From Neckera pumila (Eukaryota; Streptophyta; Bryopsida; Hypnales; Neckeraceae): a stretch of DNA of 64,000 nucleotides. This document shows, piece by piece, positions 36,431-48,459 of the stretch. A model generated the notes under the pieces. The model had not been told where the DNA came from. It made no database searches and was given only the letters and a program-made list of their open reading frames with translations. Numbering within the stretch: position 1 is the first letter of the stretch; the number at the start of each line of letters is the position of its first letter. The position numbers were made by a program, and so were the translations under genes. The stretch lies in contig OZ018413.1 in the NCBI GenBank assembly GCA_963969595.1, forward strand, positions 14,249,711 to 14,313,710, written 5' to 3'.

Positions 36431-37372
36431 TCAGTTGAGTATTAGTTTACAAATTTGAATGGTATTATTAAGAAAGAGAGTACTAGGATTGAAGGTTATT
36501 TTTGTTGATTGAACTTGTTAACAATATCAATATGAATTCTTTGTTTCTACCAAAGCATTGGTATAAGGTGGACCTTCAAGGTTTGCATAATAGTTTGTTA
36601 TACACAATGGTATTATTCAGTTTAAAGACAAATAAAATGAATATATTTTCACGTAAGTTTGACTTTGAATTTCCATTGCATTGTTAACAAATAATAAATG
36701 AAAATCAAGTGTTAGTATAAGATAGTCTAAAATAGAAATAAAATAAAATTGATCATGAAATTAACTCAAAAAATCCATCTTCTTCAAATTCTTCTTCATT
36801 AATGATATAGTAGAACCTTTCTTAGTGCATAATGCCGGGGCTATGCACTAAGAGAGGTATATACATTTGGAAAGGTGCAATAATGGCCACTAACTAACGT
36901 GGCATCTAACTACACTACTTTCTAGAAAAAATCTTTGAAATTGGGCCAGTCTTACTAACTCTCTTAGTGCATATTATGCACTAACAAAGTATGCATTAAG
37001 AAAGATTCTACTGTACTCTTAGTCCGACTCTTAGTGTTTCTTAGTTTCATTGATGGTATCATTATAGAAAGTCTCAACCCTGTGGACGGTTGTTTGACTT
37101 TCGGCCGGACGTGATAATCCAGAGGAAAAAAATAAAAAATAAAAAATGTAGTCCCAATCTTGCATGCCACACACTCTAACAACACGTTTCTGAAGAAAAA
37201 AAATCTTTTCTTATCAATTTTTTTCTTTTTTTTTCTTTTGTAATTGCACATTTGACTATAGTTGTAGCGGCCCTCCGCAGGGTCCAGATTTCTCTTAATG
37301 TGATATGCACTTTAGTTGGGTCTGAAACCTCCAAGGTTGGTTACCGCACTTCAATCGAACCTTCAAATGAAT
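36431..37372. other. AT-rich stretch without gene
   Basis: No gene or repeat is recognised. ORFs of 60-95 codons are low-complexity. Confidence 0.5.
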
Positions 37373-37695
37373 AGATGTTAACACAAAGCCATTTTAAACC
37401 ATACTTCAATTGTATTCTAGTAGTGATGTATAGGGCACATACTTACAAACTATGATTAATATACTGTATTACAAGTTTCAAAAATTACAATGCATATATA
37501 TCTATATAACTTTCAAGACTTAATTTTTTGAAATTTCAGTGTTTCAAAACTCCTAAATTTTCAATCCATCATTGGAATTGATGAAACCATCTAAGTCCCA
37601 AATAAAATGTTGAAAATCTGATATCTTAGTCTCTGAAAATTTCTCCAACATATTCCAATTTTGTGCTTATCACTTCCACTATGTACATCTTGAAC
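37373..37695. repeat. Dispersed repeat shared with 60,877-61,172
   Basis: The stretch 'agtagtgatgtatagggcac...acaaactatgattaatata' and following sequence match the second location in the same orientation and order. This is the last collinear block of the segmental duplication in unit 1. Confidence 0.75.
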
Positions 37696-37725
37696 CTTGC
37701 AACTATGTACATATTGAACCTTGCA
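37678..37725. repeat. 24 bp tandem repeat x 2
   Basis: The unit 'actatgtacatcttgaacct' plus 'tgca' starts at 37678 and repeats at 37702 with one change. Confidence 0.9.
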
Positions 37726-37839
37726 GTAATAACATTCAATATAATATCTGGATATTACATTTTGATTGAATTTTATAAAAGAAAATTCCAGTAGTCCAAT
37801 CCTACTTTGCTTGTATTTTTTGGAGGACATTAAACCTAT

Positions 37840-38100
37840 TCCATGGAGTGGGACCAGCAGGGTGGACTTACCCCGAAAAAAACGCAGGAGTTTTTAATTT
37901 GGTACATATGAAAAAATTTGCAAATTTTGAATTCATATTTGCAATCAAAGACCTCCAAAATAGCTAGGAGAGGTCTTCAATATACCCTAGACACGGCACA
38001 AAATAGGGGGCTTTTTAAATTTTTTACCCTCAAAAACACAAAAATTACCATATTGATTCCGCTTTGTGGGACAGATTATACGTCCTTCATATTTTTTGGT
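37840..38100. other. Junction region between the two duplication units
   Basis: It lies between the last block of unit 1 and the first block of unit 2. No sequence feature marks a breakpoint by eye. Confidence 0.35.
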
Positions 38101-38349
38101 GTAGATAATAATGAATGTTTAAAGTACTAATCCTTGGTCTTCTAATGATTGATCACTGATAATTTTTTTAAATGGAATTTTCCTTAGCATTTTTTTTAAT
38201 AAGAATTTCTTCGGGTCACTTTCCGATAAGGGGTGAAAATTATAGGTAGTTGCTTGTTCAAGGGAAAATTGAAAACCCCAGTAGATTCTTACAAAGTCAA
38301 TTTGGATTTGATGTTCACAAAATTTTGACACAAGGTGTGAAGATGTACA

Positions 38350-39913
38350 GTTAGGTACAATTCATTCACAAATTGCCAATTTGAGCCATTCCTATTTTTC
38401 TTGCATAATACAAGAACAAAATGGAATTTTTTTTCTTGCATAATTAAAATCCAATTCTTGTGTAATCGCAATTAAGCATACCAAATTTTAGTTTCAAAAA
38501 AGAAAAATTCTTTTTTTGGTGAATGTTTGAAGTCAATTTTTATGTTTTTGTATAATATGTTATTGAAAACAATTGGTGATGAGTTTTTTAAATATGTTTG
38601 CATAAATATGTAGGAAACATCCATATACACATCTGTCATATTAAAAAATATCCCATTAAATAACAAAAATATGAGCAAGAAGAGATAAATGTAAGGCGTC
38701 ATATGACCAAAATTTGTGAAGTAGATATTTTTATATTTTAATGAGCTTTTGCTATTTGACCCTCACCTTGTAACTAATTTTGTATACTTTAGCATGATGT
38801 TACAATCACTTTGCCAAAATTTTGTTAAAATATAAAGATATCTATTTCACATATTTTGGTTCTATGACGCCCCACAATTAACTCTTTCTAGCTCGTATTT
38901 TTATTACTTAACTAGCGGTTGGCGCTTGCTATGCTACACATTCATCATTAGATTTTATTAGAATTTTTATGTATTAGATAAAATTCAAAACAAAAGTTTC
39001 AATAAATCTTCAAATAAAAATTACTAAAATCTTTGTATAATTTTGTTTATAAATAAGCATATATTGAAATGTACATTAGAAATTTATTGAATGATGAATG
39101 AAATATATGCAATGGTGAATACTGTAAAAGATACACATTTATTGTAATGCATTCAAAAGTTGACTCAATTGTTACGAACAATGGCAACCCAAAAACTTGG
39201 TGAATTGAAAAGAAAAACTTGTAAATTTCAAAAACTTCATCAACAACTTGATTGTTGTGAAATCCAAAATCGCTTCAATTGAATAAATTTTTCAAATCAT
39301 TTGGTAGTAGCAATAGAATTCTGAAATCATAAAAGTTGTAAAAGTGATATTACAGAAGTGATTGCAAACTACTATTCTATTTTTGTAATATAATATTGTG
39401 TGAAAATATTATTTTTATGTATGCATGATTGAAAATATTTTTACAAAATATTAAAATTAATTATTTCAAAGACTTATTGAAATCATTATCATGCATTCTA
39501 TTCAAATATATCAAACTTTTACTAATATGTGATACAATGAATCCGTAGCATAGCAAGCATGAGCCCCTATTATTAATGGTAGCATTTGTGATATTACAGC
39601 AGGACTTAATGGGGTGTTTTTTAATATGAAAGATGTGCATATGGATGTTCCCTACATATCTATACAATCGGATTTAAAAAACTCATCACCAATCGTTTTC
39701 AATAAAATATTATGTAAAACTATAAAAATTGACTTCAACAATTCACTAAAAATGAAAATTTTCTTTTATGAAATTGAAATTTGGTTTTCTTGATTGGGAT
39801 TGCATAAAAAATATATCAAAAACAGGTTTACCAAAAATATGCCAATTATATAGCACATTGTACAAAAAATTTGAATGCCTCAAATTGGTAGTTTGTGAAT
39901 GAACTAGACCTAC
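38350..39913. mobile_element. Foldback element, family Z (copy 2), split by another insertion
   Basis: The left arm starts GTTAGGTACAATTCATTC and the right arm, inverted, GTAGGTCTAGTTCATTC. It is flanked by TGTACA (38344-38349) and TGTATA (39914-39919). The unoccupied site is visible at 16,824-16,828 (TGTAC) in unit 1. Without the 692 bp internal insertion it is about 866 bp, like copy 1. Confidence 0.75.
38912..39603. mobile_element. Unclassified 692 bp insertion with ACTTAA duplication
   Basis: It is flanked by ACTTAA at 38906-38911 and 39604-39609. Foldback copy 1 has this site once (20163-20168). The ends are CTAGCGG and CAGCAGG, not inverted repeats. A 14 bp word GCTTGCTATGCTAC near the left end recurs inverted near 39,550. 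The class is unknown; it has no ORF. Confidence 0.65.
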
Positions 39914-39919
39914 TGTATA

Positions 39920-40520
39920 GTCAGGTCCAGCTCATTTATGAATTTTTCATTCAGTGTTCACTATAGTTCAACAACTTTAGGAAGCTCTAGTATGCTAAAA
40001 AATGAACTAATTTTGAAATTACAAATTGTGTTGGAACCGCAATGAAGTGCACTTCAACTTCATAACAAGTGAAAAATGAATAATTGAAATCATACAACAA
40101 TTTAGATTCCTTTTATACACTATCTACCATTTCATAGAGATTCTTTAGAAGATAGTCATAGCTTTTTTGCATTTGGGTGAAGAAGAAGAAATAAATCATT
40201 CAAGCAATTCAAGTAGTATAAAGCCAAATATCTCTAAAGCAATTATAAAGGTGCATTTCTTATATGTACCATTGAATACAAGTTGAAATTTTCACAAATG
40301 TTGGCAACACTAGATAGTACATAGTGTATAGAAAACATCAAACTCTTTGTATGATTTTCAATTACATAAGTGTGTTTGTAATGGTGATAAAATGGACTTC
40401 AATGCAATTCAAATGCAATTTGATATTTGAAATTCCGTTCATTTTTGAGTGCACACGGGCCTCTCAAAGTTCTCCTAATCTCAGGAGGATCCAAAAATTC
40501 ATAATTCAGTAGGTCCTGAC
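39920..40520. mobile_element. Foldback-type element, family Z (copy 3), adjacent to copy 2
   Basis: The left end GTCAGGTCCAGCTCATTTAT faces the inverse GTCAGGACCTACTGAATTAT. It is flanked by TGTATA (39914-39919, shared with copy 2) and TGTACA (40521-40526). Two insertions therefore sit side by side in one duplicated target. Confidence 0.65.
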
Positions 40521-40526
40521 TGTACA

Positions 40527-41832
40527 TCCTTAGTGGGAATATGTATATATATTTTTTTGATTGGGTGCCTAAATTAAAAGTTATGCTACCCTAAATTTTT
40601 GAGCAGTCTAGGTAGTTTGAGCATCTTTGGAGTATCTTTTGCTAAACCCTCATCAAGCTTTGAAATTTTGCATGTATGTGTAACTAGTAAAATATTGCAT
40701 ACAATTGTCCTCCAAAAAAGAAATTTTACTTATCAAATCACATTCTAAGAGGAGTCAATCTTTGTTAGCTGTGTTAAGGTGGTTTCATGAAAAAACATTT
40801 CTTTTTAACTTCAAGCCCTATTGTCTTGCAATCTTTAAGTCAAAGTTCTTGAAATTTTTTCCAAATGTTCCAAATGTTTGTCTTTATATTTTCATCATTT
40901 GAATTTCAAATAAACTAATTTTCTAATTGGACAAGAAATCATCAAAAAAATGATGAGACAGTGCATTGCTAGTTCACTTAACCTCACATTGCAAGATGAT
41001 TTAGAGTAAGCTAAATTCTATAACTACTTGTGAAATTTTTCATGAGTGGACCTAACATCATATAATTATTAGTGGTGAAATTGATCCTCATTTTAGTATA
41101 GAGGAAAATTTTTACTCCAAGATGGCTCAAATTTTGCTAACCCTATTTTGTAGGAATGAAAAAAAAATTCTTACACTTCAAACATTACAATCTTTCAATC
41201 TAGGCGGTCAAATGAACTGAAATTTTTTCCATCCATTGCCATGTTTGTTTAACTCCACAGGGATTAAGAAGACGTTATGTGTCTTTTTCAATCTTCAATG
41301 GCAAATTCTTAGTAGAATGAAACAAATCTCAATATTTTATAAAGTAGGATTTTGTAGAGCAACAAGTTGACAAACTTGCTGCATTTTCCAATTTTCAAAA
41401 TTTCAATGTGGGAAGTATTTAAAAATATATTTAGGAAATGTAGTCTAATAGGAAAGGGAGCAAACATAATTTTTTTCCCAATGAAAGGAATAGTAGGGAT
41501 GGAAAAAAGCATTTTCGTAGACATTTCTAGTCTTTGTTCTCTACAAATAAACTTTATCTGAAGATTTTTTTTTCAAATTTTTATTTTTAGCAATTTTAAA
41601 AATACAGGGCTCAATGTGGTGTCATTAAGATTATAAAAGAATTAGAATGATTCCAAATTTTTTAAAGATGTTTTAAATATTATGCTAATAATATCGATTG
41701 TTAAATTTCAAAAATTGACGCATATGTAAATTTTTAAATTTTTTGTAGTGTTCAATTTGGTCAATTTTGGCTTTCTACTCCTTTTGTTTGAAAATGAGTA
41801 TAAATTTGAGAGAGTGTATTATTTCTCATTTC
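40527..41832. other. AT-rich part of unit 2 including the second subfamily E copy
   Basis: From 40,527 to about 41,130 the sequence continues the diverged subfamily E element of unit 1 (aaaagttatgctaccc, caaatcacattctaagagg, ttaacctcacatt). No gene. 41.15-41.83 kb has no recognised content. Confidence 0.5.
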
Positions 41833-42783
41833 TTAACCCCTAAAGGACCAAACTGCGTTTTTTTGGCAACATAGCAATTTTGGGAAGCTCACTACAGATG
41901 GAGTTTTTATTTTTTTTCTTTGAAAAATTAACATAAAATTTTCCAAAGAATAGCTTTAAGGCTCCACAATTTTCATAACTTTTGAGTATACGGTTAAAAG
42001 TTATTGCATGATATGTAATTTTCAACATTTGGCAAGGAACTTGGGTAGCCCAAAAAACTTCTTTAAAGATCACTTTTAAAAAAAAATTATATTTTAAATT
42101 GGTTCTTTAGATTTACATATACGCGGGAAGCTTTGAATCATTCTATTTTGATTAATGAATCAAAAGTTATGAGGATTCTTAGTTTAAGGTAGTTTATGGG
42201 TAGTTATGAAATCTCTATTCTAAAATAAACTTTGAAGTCCTTTCTTTAACTCAGTTTCCAATATTTTTGGTAGAAAAATAAATACATTAGGTGTATATTG
42301 TTTATTACAACATTACAACCATTGAAATTGGCATTTTTCAATTCCTTAAGTAAATGGTTAACAATTTAGTATTTTGAATCATTCTCTACTTCTTTCTATT
42401 TACAATTTTTTTTCTACATGTTTTACAGTTCCAAATGATCTGGAAATTCTCAAGCATGTAGTCAACTTGCCTTGAAGAATGATTGCATAGAATGACCACC
42501 ATTTTGGACATTTTTTCTTAAAAATGTGACCTTATGAAGTGGAGCTGCCTAGATTCTTGCAGGGACAAAAAAGGCATTTTTGTCAACTCAAATGCTAATA
42601 TCTTGCAATCTACATGGTGGAAAATTCTGAAATTTTTTCCGCATCTTCTCAAACTAGTTTACTACAAGATCCTATGGTTAAGTGTGTTCAAATTTATTTG
42701 TTTTCAAATTTTGGTACTTATTCTAGAAATGACAGTTGTGGAGCAATTTTGGTGAAAACATAGTCAAAAACCTTAGGGGTTAA
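41833..42783 (+). mobile_element. TTAA-flanked element, subfamily B
   Basis: It starts TTAACCCCTAAAGGACCAAA and ends AACCTTAGGGGTTAA; length is 951 bp. Subfamily B carries 'ggcaacatag' then 'gcagctcacta' near the left end and 'gcagctgcc' about 240 bp before the right end. The ORFs are incidental. Confidence 0.88.
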
Positions 42784-43397
42784 AATCAAAAATACTATAT
42801 TTGCCGTAGCTTCCAATAAAAAATTTTGGGGGTAAAAAAGAATTATTTATCTCCTTATAATTTTCCTTCCTCAAAAATTGCATTTTTGGGCACAGAAAGT
42901 TGATCATTCAAAATTGTTATAATCTAAAAACTCAACGGTTAATATTTTCCAAAATTAATTCCATGCATACTCGACAAAATAGTCTTTACTTTTGTATGGT
43001 TATAATTAAAAATTTCAAGCACATTCCTGTGAAAAAAATATCAAAGTAGGACAATTCATTAAAAACCTCCATTGTGAAAAAGTTGTTAAATCTTAAGGGA
43101 TTAATATAGTTTTGTACAGTTGGAATTCAAAAAAAGATTAATCAATTTGAATTTGGACAAGGCTTTTTCAATTTCATAATCTACAAAAAACTAGTTGCAG
43201 TGTTGAATTTTATAGAATTAAAGTCACACTTCATACAACCTATATTCAAAATGAATAAACTTTAAACTTTTTAAATATCTAGATCCATAATAAATTGTAC
43301 CTCAAAAAATTCAAGAAGTCAATAGCAATTTAAATTTAAGATGGGTAGAAATTTCAAACCTTCAAGAATAAATATTTATTTTTCTCTTTTATAAATC
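42784..43397. other. AT-rich part of unit 2
   Basis: 43.15-43.39 kb aligns with 17.62-17.85 kb of unit 1. No gene. Confidence 0.5.
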
Positions 43398-43990
43398 TTA
43401 ACCCCTAAAAGCCCATTGTCCCTTTAGAGGACAAAAGGGATTTCAGGCAAGTACCTATGGGCTGAATTTTTGTTCTGATTTTTGAAACTTATTTCAAGAT
43501 AGAAAAACTGCTAAGCTTTGTGAGAATATAATTTTTTTTTCAATTGACATCTGCTAAAAAATTTATGCCCAAATAAGCTCAAAATAGCGTTTGGAAGGTA
43601 GCCAAATTTTTTTTTTTAATTTTTTTTAAATTAATTTTTTTTTTCTTATAGATTATATTTTTGTCTATTTGGAAAGCTTTGACTCATTTCATTTGGATGT
43701 TTTATGAGAAAGTTATGGAAATCTTGTTTTGGAGGCACTTAGAGCATCTTTCTAAAAAATATAATTTATAGGATTCAATTCTGAATGCAATTTTTACAAT
43801 TTTTCAAAAAAAGAGTTCCACAAGGTTCAATTTTTTGCTAGAATAATCTCACCACTGGAATTAGTGCTTTTTAATTCCATATAAAGATATTAATATTTTA
43901 GATTTTCTTTCTATCTCATACCTACTTCTACTTAACAATTTTCTTAATAATGAAAATCATGTTTTTTTGGATTTTTTTTCCCGAGACTCT

Positions 43991-44356
43991 CATTAGGAAA
44001 AAAATGAACCCTGGAAGGGGTTGCTTCGTAGTGTAAGCTTCCCCTCCATGGAACTCCAAGGAATTCAATAGTGATTTACAATTAAAAAATATTTAAAAAA
44101 TAAAAGAATTTAAAATATTAATAAAATAATAAAAATAAATAAAAATAACAAAAATAATAAAATAATAAAAATTGTAAAATAATAAAAATTGTAATGATTG
44201 CAGTCTGACATGGCATGTGTAGTGCCATGTCAGATCTGAAAATTTTGTAATTTTGAATTTATTTTAATAAAAAAAAATTTTAATGTTTTTTTAAGCAGTT
44301 CAGCTGCACTGTTCCTTGCTGTTCCGTGCTGTTCCGCGCTTGCAATTCGCTGTCGG

Positions 44357-44387
<31 letters not shown>

Positions 44388-44459
44388 TTTTTTTTTGGCT
44401 TGCGTTCCCTTCGTTTTCAAGTCTCACGGCCTCTTCCAGGGTTCAACTTTTTCTTGATG
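43991..44459. mobile_element. CATTA-family element (469 bp) at the left edge of a nested TTAA element
   Basis: The left CATTAGGAAAAAAATGAACC faces the inverse CATCAAGAAAAAGTTGAACC. It contains a perfect hairpin TCTGACATGGCA/TGCCATGTCAGA (44203-44234) and a long A/T homopolymer run near 44,356-44,396. It sits between T and TAA of the left TTAA of the next element, with no duplicated base. Confidence 0.8.
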
Positions 44460-45392
44460 TAACTCCTAAAGCCCTGAATACGCTTTTTTGATAACATAGC
44501 ATATTTGGGCAGCTCACTACGAGTGGAGTCTTTAATTTTTTTCTTTGAAATTTTCACACAACATTTTTTCAAGAAGTAGCTTTAAGGTCCAACAATTTTC
44601 ATAACTTTTGACAACGCAGTTAAAAAGTTATTGTATAATATGTGATTTTCAATGCTCGGCGTGCAGCTCAAAAAATTCTTAAAAAATCATTTTAAAAAAA
44701 AATAAAAATTTGAAACTGGTTCTCTAGATCAATGTATGCAACTTTAGGTCTGGAATTATTTCATTTTGATTTATGAGATCAAAATTATAAGGTGTTCTAG
44801 TTTGCGGGTAGTTGTAGAATTCCTATTCTAAAATAAACTTTGAAGTTCTTTATTTAATTCAATTTTCAATATTTTTGAAAAAAAATTAAAACATTGGCTG
44901 TAGATAGGTTATTACAACATTATCACCATTGGAATTGGCATTTTTCAATTCTTTAATTAAATTCTTAATAATTTAGTGTTTTGAATCATTCTCTACTTCT
45001 TTCTACTCACTATTTTTTTCCTATATGTTGTACAATTCCAATTGATCTGAAAACTTTCAAACATATAGCCAACTTGACTTCAAAAATGAATCCAAAGAGT
45101 AACCACCATTTTGGACATTTTTTCATACAAATGTGACCTTGTGAAGTGCAGCTGCCCGGTTTTTTGCAGGGACAAAAAAAGGCTTTTTCTCAATTCAAAC
45201 ACTAATATCTTGCAATCTACATGGTGGAAAATTCTGAAATTTTTTCCACATCTTCTCAAACAAGTTTACTACAAGATCCTACGGTTATATGTGTCCCAAA
45301 ATGTTTTTTTTCTAAAATTTGGTACTTGTATTCAAAATGGCAGTTTTGGAGCGTTTTTGGTGAAAACATAGTCAAAAACCTTTAGGGGTTAA
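44460..45392 (+). mobile_element. TTAA-flanked element, subfamily B, nested
   Basis: The left end is TAACTCCTAAAGCCCTGAA (its first T was separated by the CATTA element) and the right end is AAAACCTTTAGGGGTTAA. Length is about 933 bp. It is nested in a subfamily A element at a position where other A copies read TCAA. Confidence 0.85.
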
Positions 45393-45712
45393 CCCAACTC
45401 TTCACTATAAATATTTAAAGCTCAAAACTCTGTAGTGCAAAACATTTAAGTTAAAAATGTTCAAAGTCATAAAATCTAGTCTCGCAATGTGCTGAAAAAC
45501 TTGATTTTTTCACTTTAAACACAGATATCTTGCAATCTGTGCGGTCTAAAATTCTGAAATTTTTTCCACACATTCTCATACTAGTTAGGTATAAGATTCT
45601 ATGGTTAGATGTGCAATAAAATCATTTAAAATTTTTTTTTTACTCTTTGCTATTAAAATGGCAGTTTTGGGTGTTTCTTGACAGAAAAAGACCTTGGGCC
45701 TTTAGGGGTTAA

Positions 45713-46463
45713 ATCTTCAAACTTTATTTATTTTAATAAATTCAAAAATTCATGACTTTAGACTGGAGCTGGTTTATGTGATTTTTTTCTTTTTTGAAAT
45801 AGAAGAGGGATATATATATTTTATATTGACAGTATAGGGTACATGAGTGAAGAGTTGCTGAGAGTTTTGTAAAAATTATAGAACTTTGATGCCATTCACA
45901 TGAAGCTACTTATACAAACTATGGAACTGAAGTCACATGAGTACATGACTATTTTGTTTGTTCTTTCATACAATAGACTGTTTTGTAGGGGTTGTTCTTT
46001 TATGTATCTTTTCATCTATAATGGCTTATAAGCATTTGCAATCCTACTCCATAAATTTTTTTTCTCATCTACAATGGTAGGACTTTGTTGCGTTACTAAT
46101 TATGTCCAACTCAAAGTTTTGGGGGCCCTTTATGGTGTTGGGAGATCTTGGCAATGGAAATTTTCACATGGATATTGGAGCTGGAAAGCATTAAATTTCA
46201 ATTAGTGGAAATCAATTTTCAATGATATTCTTTTGCTATTATGTTAGACTTTGGAAGAACATGTTGACCAATAGCCGTCATTGAATTCTATATTTTCCAA
46301 TATATAAATCCTAAAGATACGAACCCTATGTTTCCAAAATTAAATGAACTTCAAAGTTTTTTATTGATTCACTTAAAAAACTTTTTAACTCTCTATAGAT
46401 TGAAAAGACATTGAATTCTCTATAAATTCATACCTCCATGGTTGCAAAATGGACCCTTCCAAT
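45713..46463. other. AT-rich part of unit 2
   Basis: 45.71-45.84 kb aligns with 17.87-18.0 kb and 45.87-46.24 kb with 24.12-24.48 kb. No gene. Confidence 0.55.
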
Positions 46464-46638
46464 TACTATAAGAAACACGTGTTTTTCATGACAACTTTTT
46501 ATAGACATCCACCTATTTTTATGTTAATAATAACGTCAAACAAAACATTTTGATGTTACCTTTGATGTTATTATTAACATAAAAACAAGTGGATGTCTAG
46601 AAAAATCCGTCAAAAAAAAATACGGATTTTTTATAGTT
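46464..46638. mobile_element. CACTA-like foldback MITE (175 bp)
   Basis: The ends TACTATAAGAAACACG and, inverted, AACTATAAAAAATCCG are followed by inverted arms sharing 'agacatccac' and 'tttttatgttaataataac'. It resembles the element at 36,213 in its ends only. Confidence 0.7.
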
Positions 46639-46654
46639 AACTCTCATTTTCCTT

Positions 46655-47586
46655 TTAACCCCTAAAGGACCAACATGCATTTTTTGGCCGTATAGAAATT
46701 TTGGGCAAGTACGTATGACTAGAGATATCCATATTTGAGGCTGAAATTTTAATAGAAAGTGGGGGCGAGGAATATCTTCATGTATACCAAGTTTCATGAC
46801 ATTTCAAAATACGAGTAAAAAGTTGTGACCTAATATGTTACTTTTTTTCATAACCGGGCAATTTGGGCAGATCAGAAAAAATCATTTTTTCCGGAATTTA
46901 AAAAAAAAAATTGGTTCTCTACATTTATATATACTTAAAAAGCTTTGAGTCATTCCATTTCAATCAATGAGTCAAAAGTTATGAGGGTTTTTGGTTTGCG
47001 GGCAGTTATGGATTCTCTACTCTAAAAAAACTTTAAAGTCGTTTATTTAATTCAATTTTATCTATATTTTTGGAAAAAAATAAAATCCTAGGATGTAGAT
47101 TGATTATTACAACATTACAACCGTTGGGATTGGCATTTTTAAATTCCATAATTAAATTTTTAACAATTTAGTATTTTGAGTCATTTTCTACTTCTTTCTA
47201 CTTACTATTTTTTTCCTATATGTTGTACAATTCCAAATGATGTGAAATTTTTCATGCATATAGACAACTTGTTTAGGAAATTGCATTCAAAGAAGCACCA
47301 CCTTTATCGGCATTTTTTCATTGAAAAGTGAGCTTGCAAAGTGCAGCTGCCCGGTTTTTCACAGGATTGAAAAAATGGTTTTCAAGACTTTGAATGCTTA
47401 TATCTTATGATCCAGACGGTGGAATTTTCTGAAATTTTACCACATGTTTTCACAATATCATACTACAAGATCCTACGGTTACATGTGGCAAAAATTGTTT
47501 TTTTCCAAAAATTTGGTAGTTGTATTAGAAATGGCAGTTTTGGAGCGTTTTTGGTGATTACATAGTCATGAAACTTTAGGGGTTAA
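46655..47586 (+). mobile_element. TTAA-flanked element, subfamily C
   Basis: At 932 bp it starts TTAACCCCTAAAGGACCAAC and ends GAAACTTTAGGGGTTAA. It is closely related to the copy at 34,585. The 66-codon minus-strand ORF is incidental. Confidence 0.88.
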
Positions 47587-48459
47587 ACTCCAACTTTGTC
47601 TTGGCTTCATTTTGCTATGTTCATCCGGACTTCATTTCCTTTTAGTCATGTTGCCTCAAAAGACATCAAATAGTTGCAAAGTAAAGCCTATATATGTCAA
47701 TACAAAAATACCAAAGGTCATTAAAAAATGACCATTATTCACATGTAAACGTAGGAACTTAAACCTAGGTACCTAGGCATCTAATTGACCTATGACCTCA
47801 AGACATTGTTGAAGTTTTACCTTCTGTGGTCACATGGTATCTATATTACAGAGAACCTTCCGTAGTTATAGGACACCTTCTAAGGGTATTTATATTTTAA
47901 AGGATAATATTATAGGTCCCTATATTATAGAATATTTTCAAATGGTTTTAGGATATTTACTTGTACCTTCCAAGGGTACCTGTGTTTTAAAGGATAATTC
48001 CTAAATCTCCATTTTTTTGGAGGTCACAAGCTCTAAGCTCATCAAACCTTGGCTCAATACTCATAGGCTTACATTTCTAGGCTCACACATTAGCATCTTT
48101 GATTCAAAAATTGGCTAAACCAATCTAAAGGTCATCACTAGAACTATAAAATGTTGTATTCTTCTGTTGCAAGATCAATGAATCTCAAAGAAATTTACAA
48201 CCTTTAAAAAATCTCATATCATATATTTTAATGATTTTCAATAGTATACAACAAGGTGCTCGATCTACTATGTTTGCCACTTTCGGGCTACTATTTATTA
48301 GTGGAGTACATTTCAAAATTAGAAATGTATGCATTGGTCAACGTTGTCTTGTCAGGCAAGTTTCAGCCCATGTTGGTTATAAAGAATGTCCGTTGAACTA
48401 TATCTTGTTGGACATTTGTCTAGCATACTAGATATTCTTGCCTAATATGCTTGAATACT
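47587..48459. other. AT-rich stretch without gene
   Basis: It contains the dispersed repeat relic related to 950-1110 (about 47,830-48,110). The 66-codon ORF at 48,231 has no recognisable features. Confidence 0.45.

Larger units (their letters stand above)
16555..37800. repeat. Segmental duplication, unit 1 (approximate limits)
   Basis: Diverged but collinear matches to unit 2 include 16.62-17.45 kb with 38.15-41.1 kb, 17.65-18.0 with 43.2-45.8, 24.12-24.48 with 45.87-46.24, 27.54-28.05 with 49.59-50.09, 30.98-34.45 with 50.1-54.65, 34.42-34.58 and 35.64-35.79 with 55.98-56.45, and 37.37-37.69 with 60.88-61.17. Order and orientation are kept. Gaps are mostly mobile elements private to one unit. 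No gene is recognised in unit 1. Confidence 0.75.
43398..45712 (+). mobile_element. TTAA-flanked element, subfamily A, hosting nested insertions
   Basis: The left end is TTAACCCCTAAAAGCCCATTG (43398) and the right end is TTGGGCCTTTAGGGGTTAA (45712). The two outer parts (43,398-43,990 and 45,393-45,712) together make about 914 bp. A subfamily B element and a CATTA element are nested inside. The unoccupied site survives at 17,853-17,856. Confidence 0.88.

Noticed and set aside
38912..39603. Helitron (CTAG end with nearby hairpin-like word)
   Set aside because: The exact 6 bp direct repeats ACTTAA on both sides contradict Helitron insertion, which makes no duplication.
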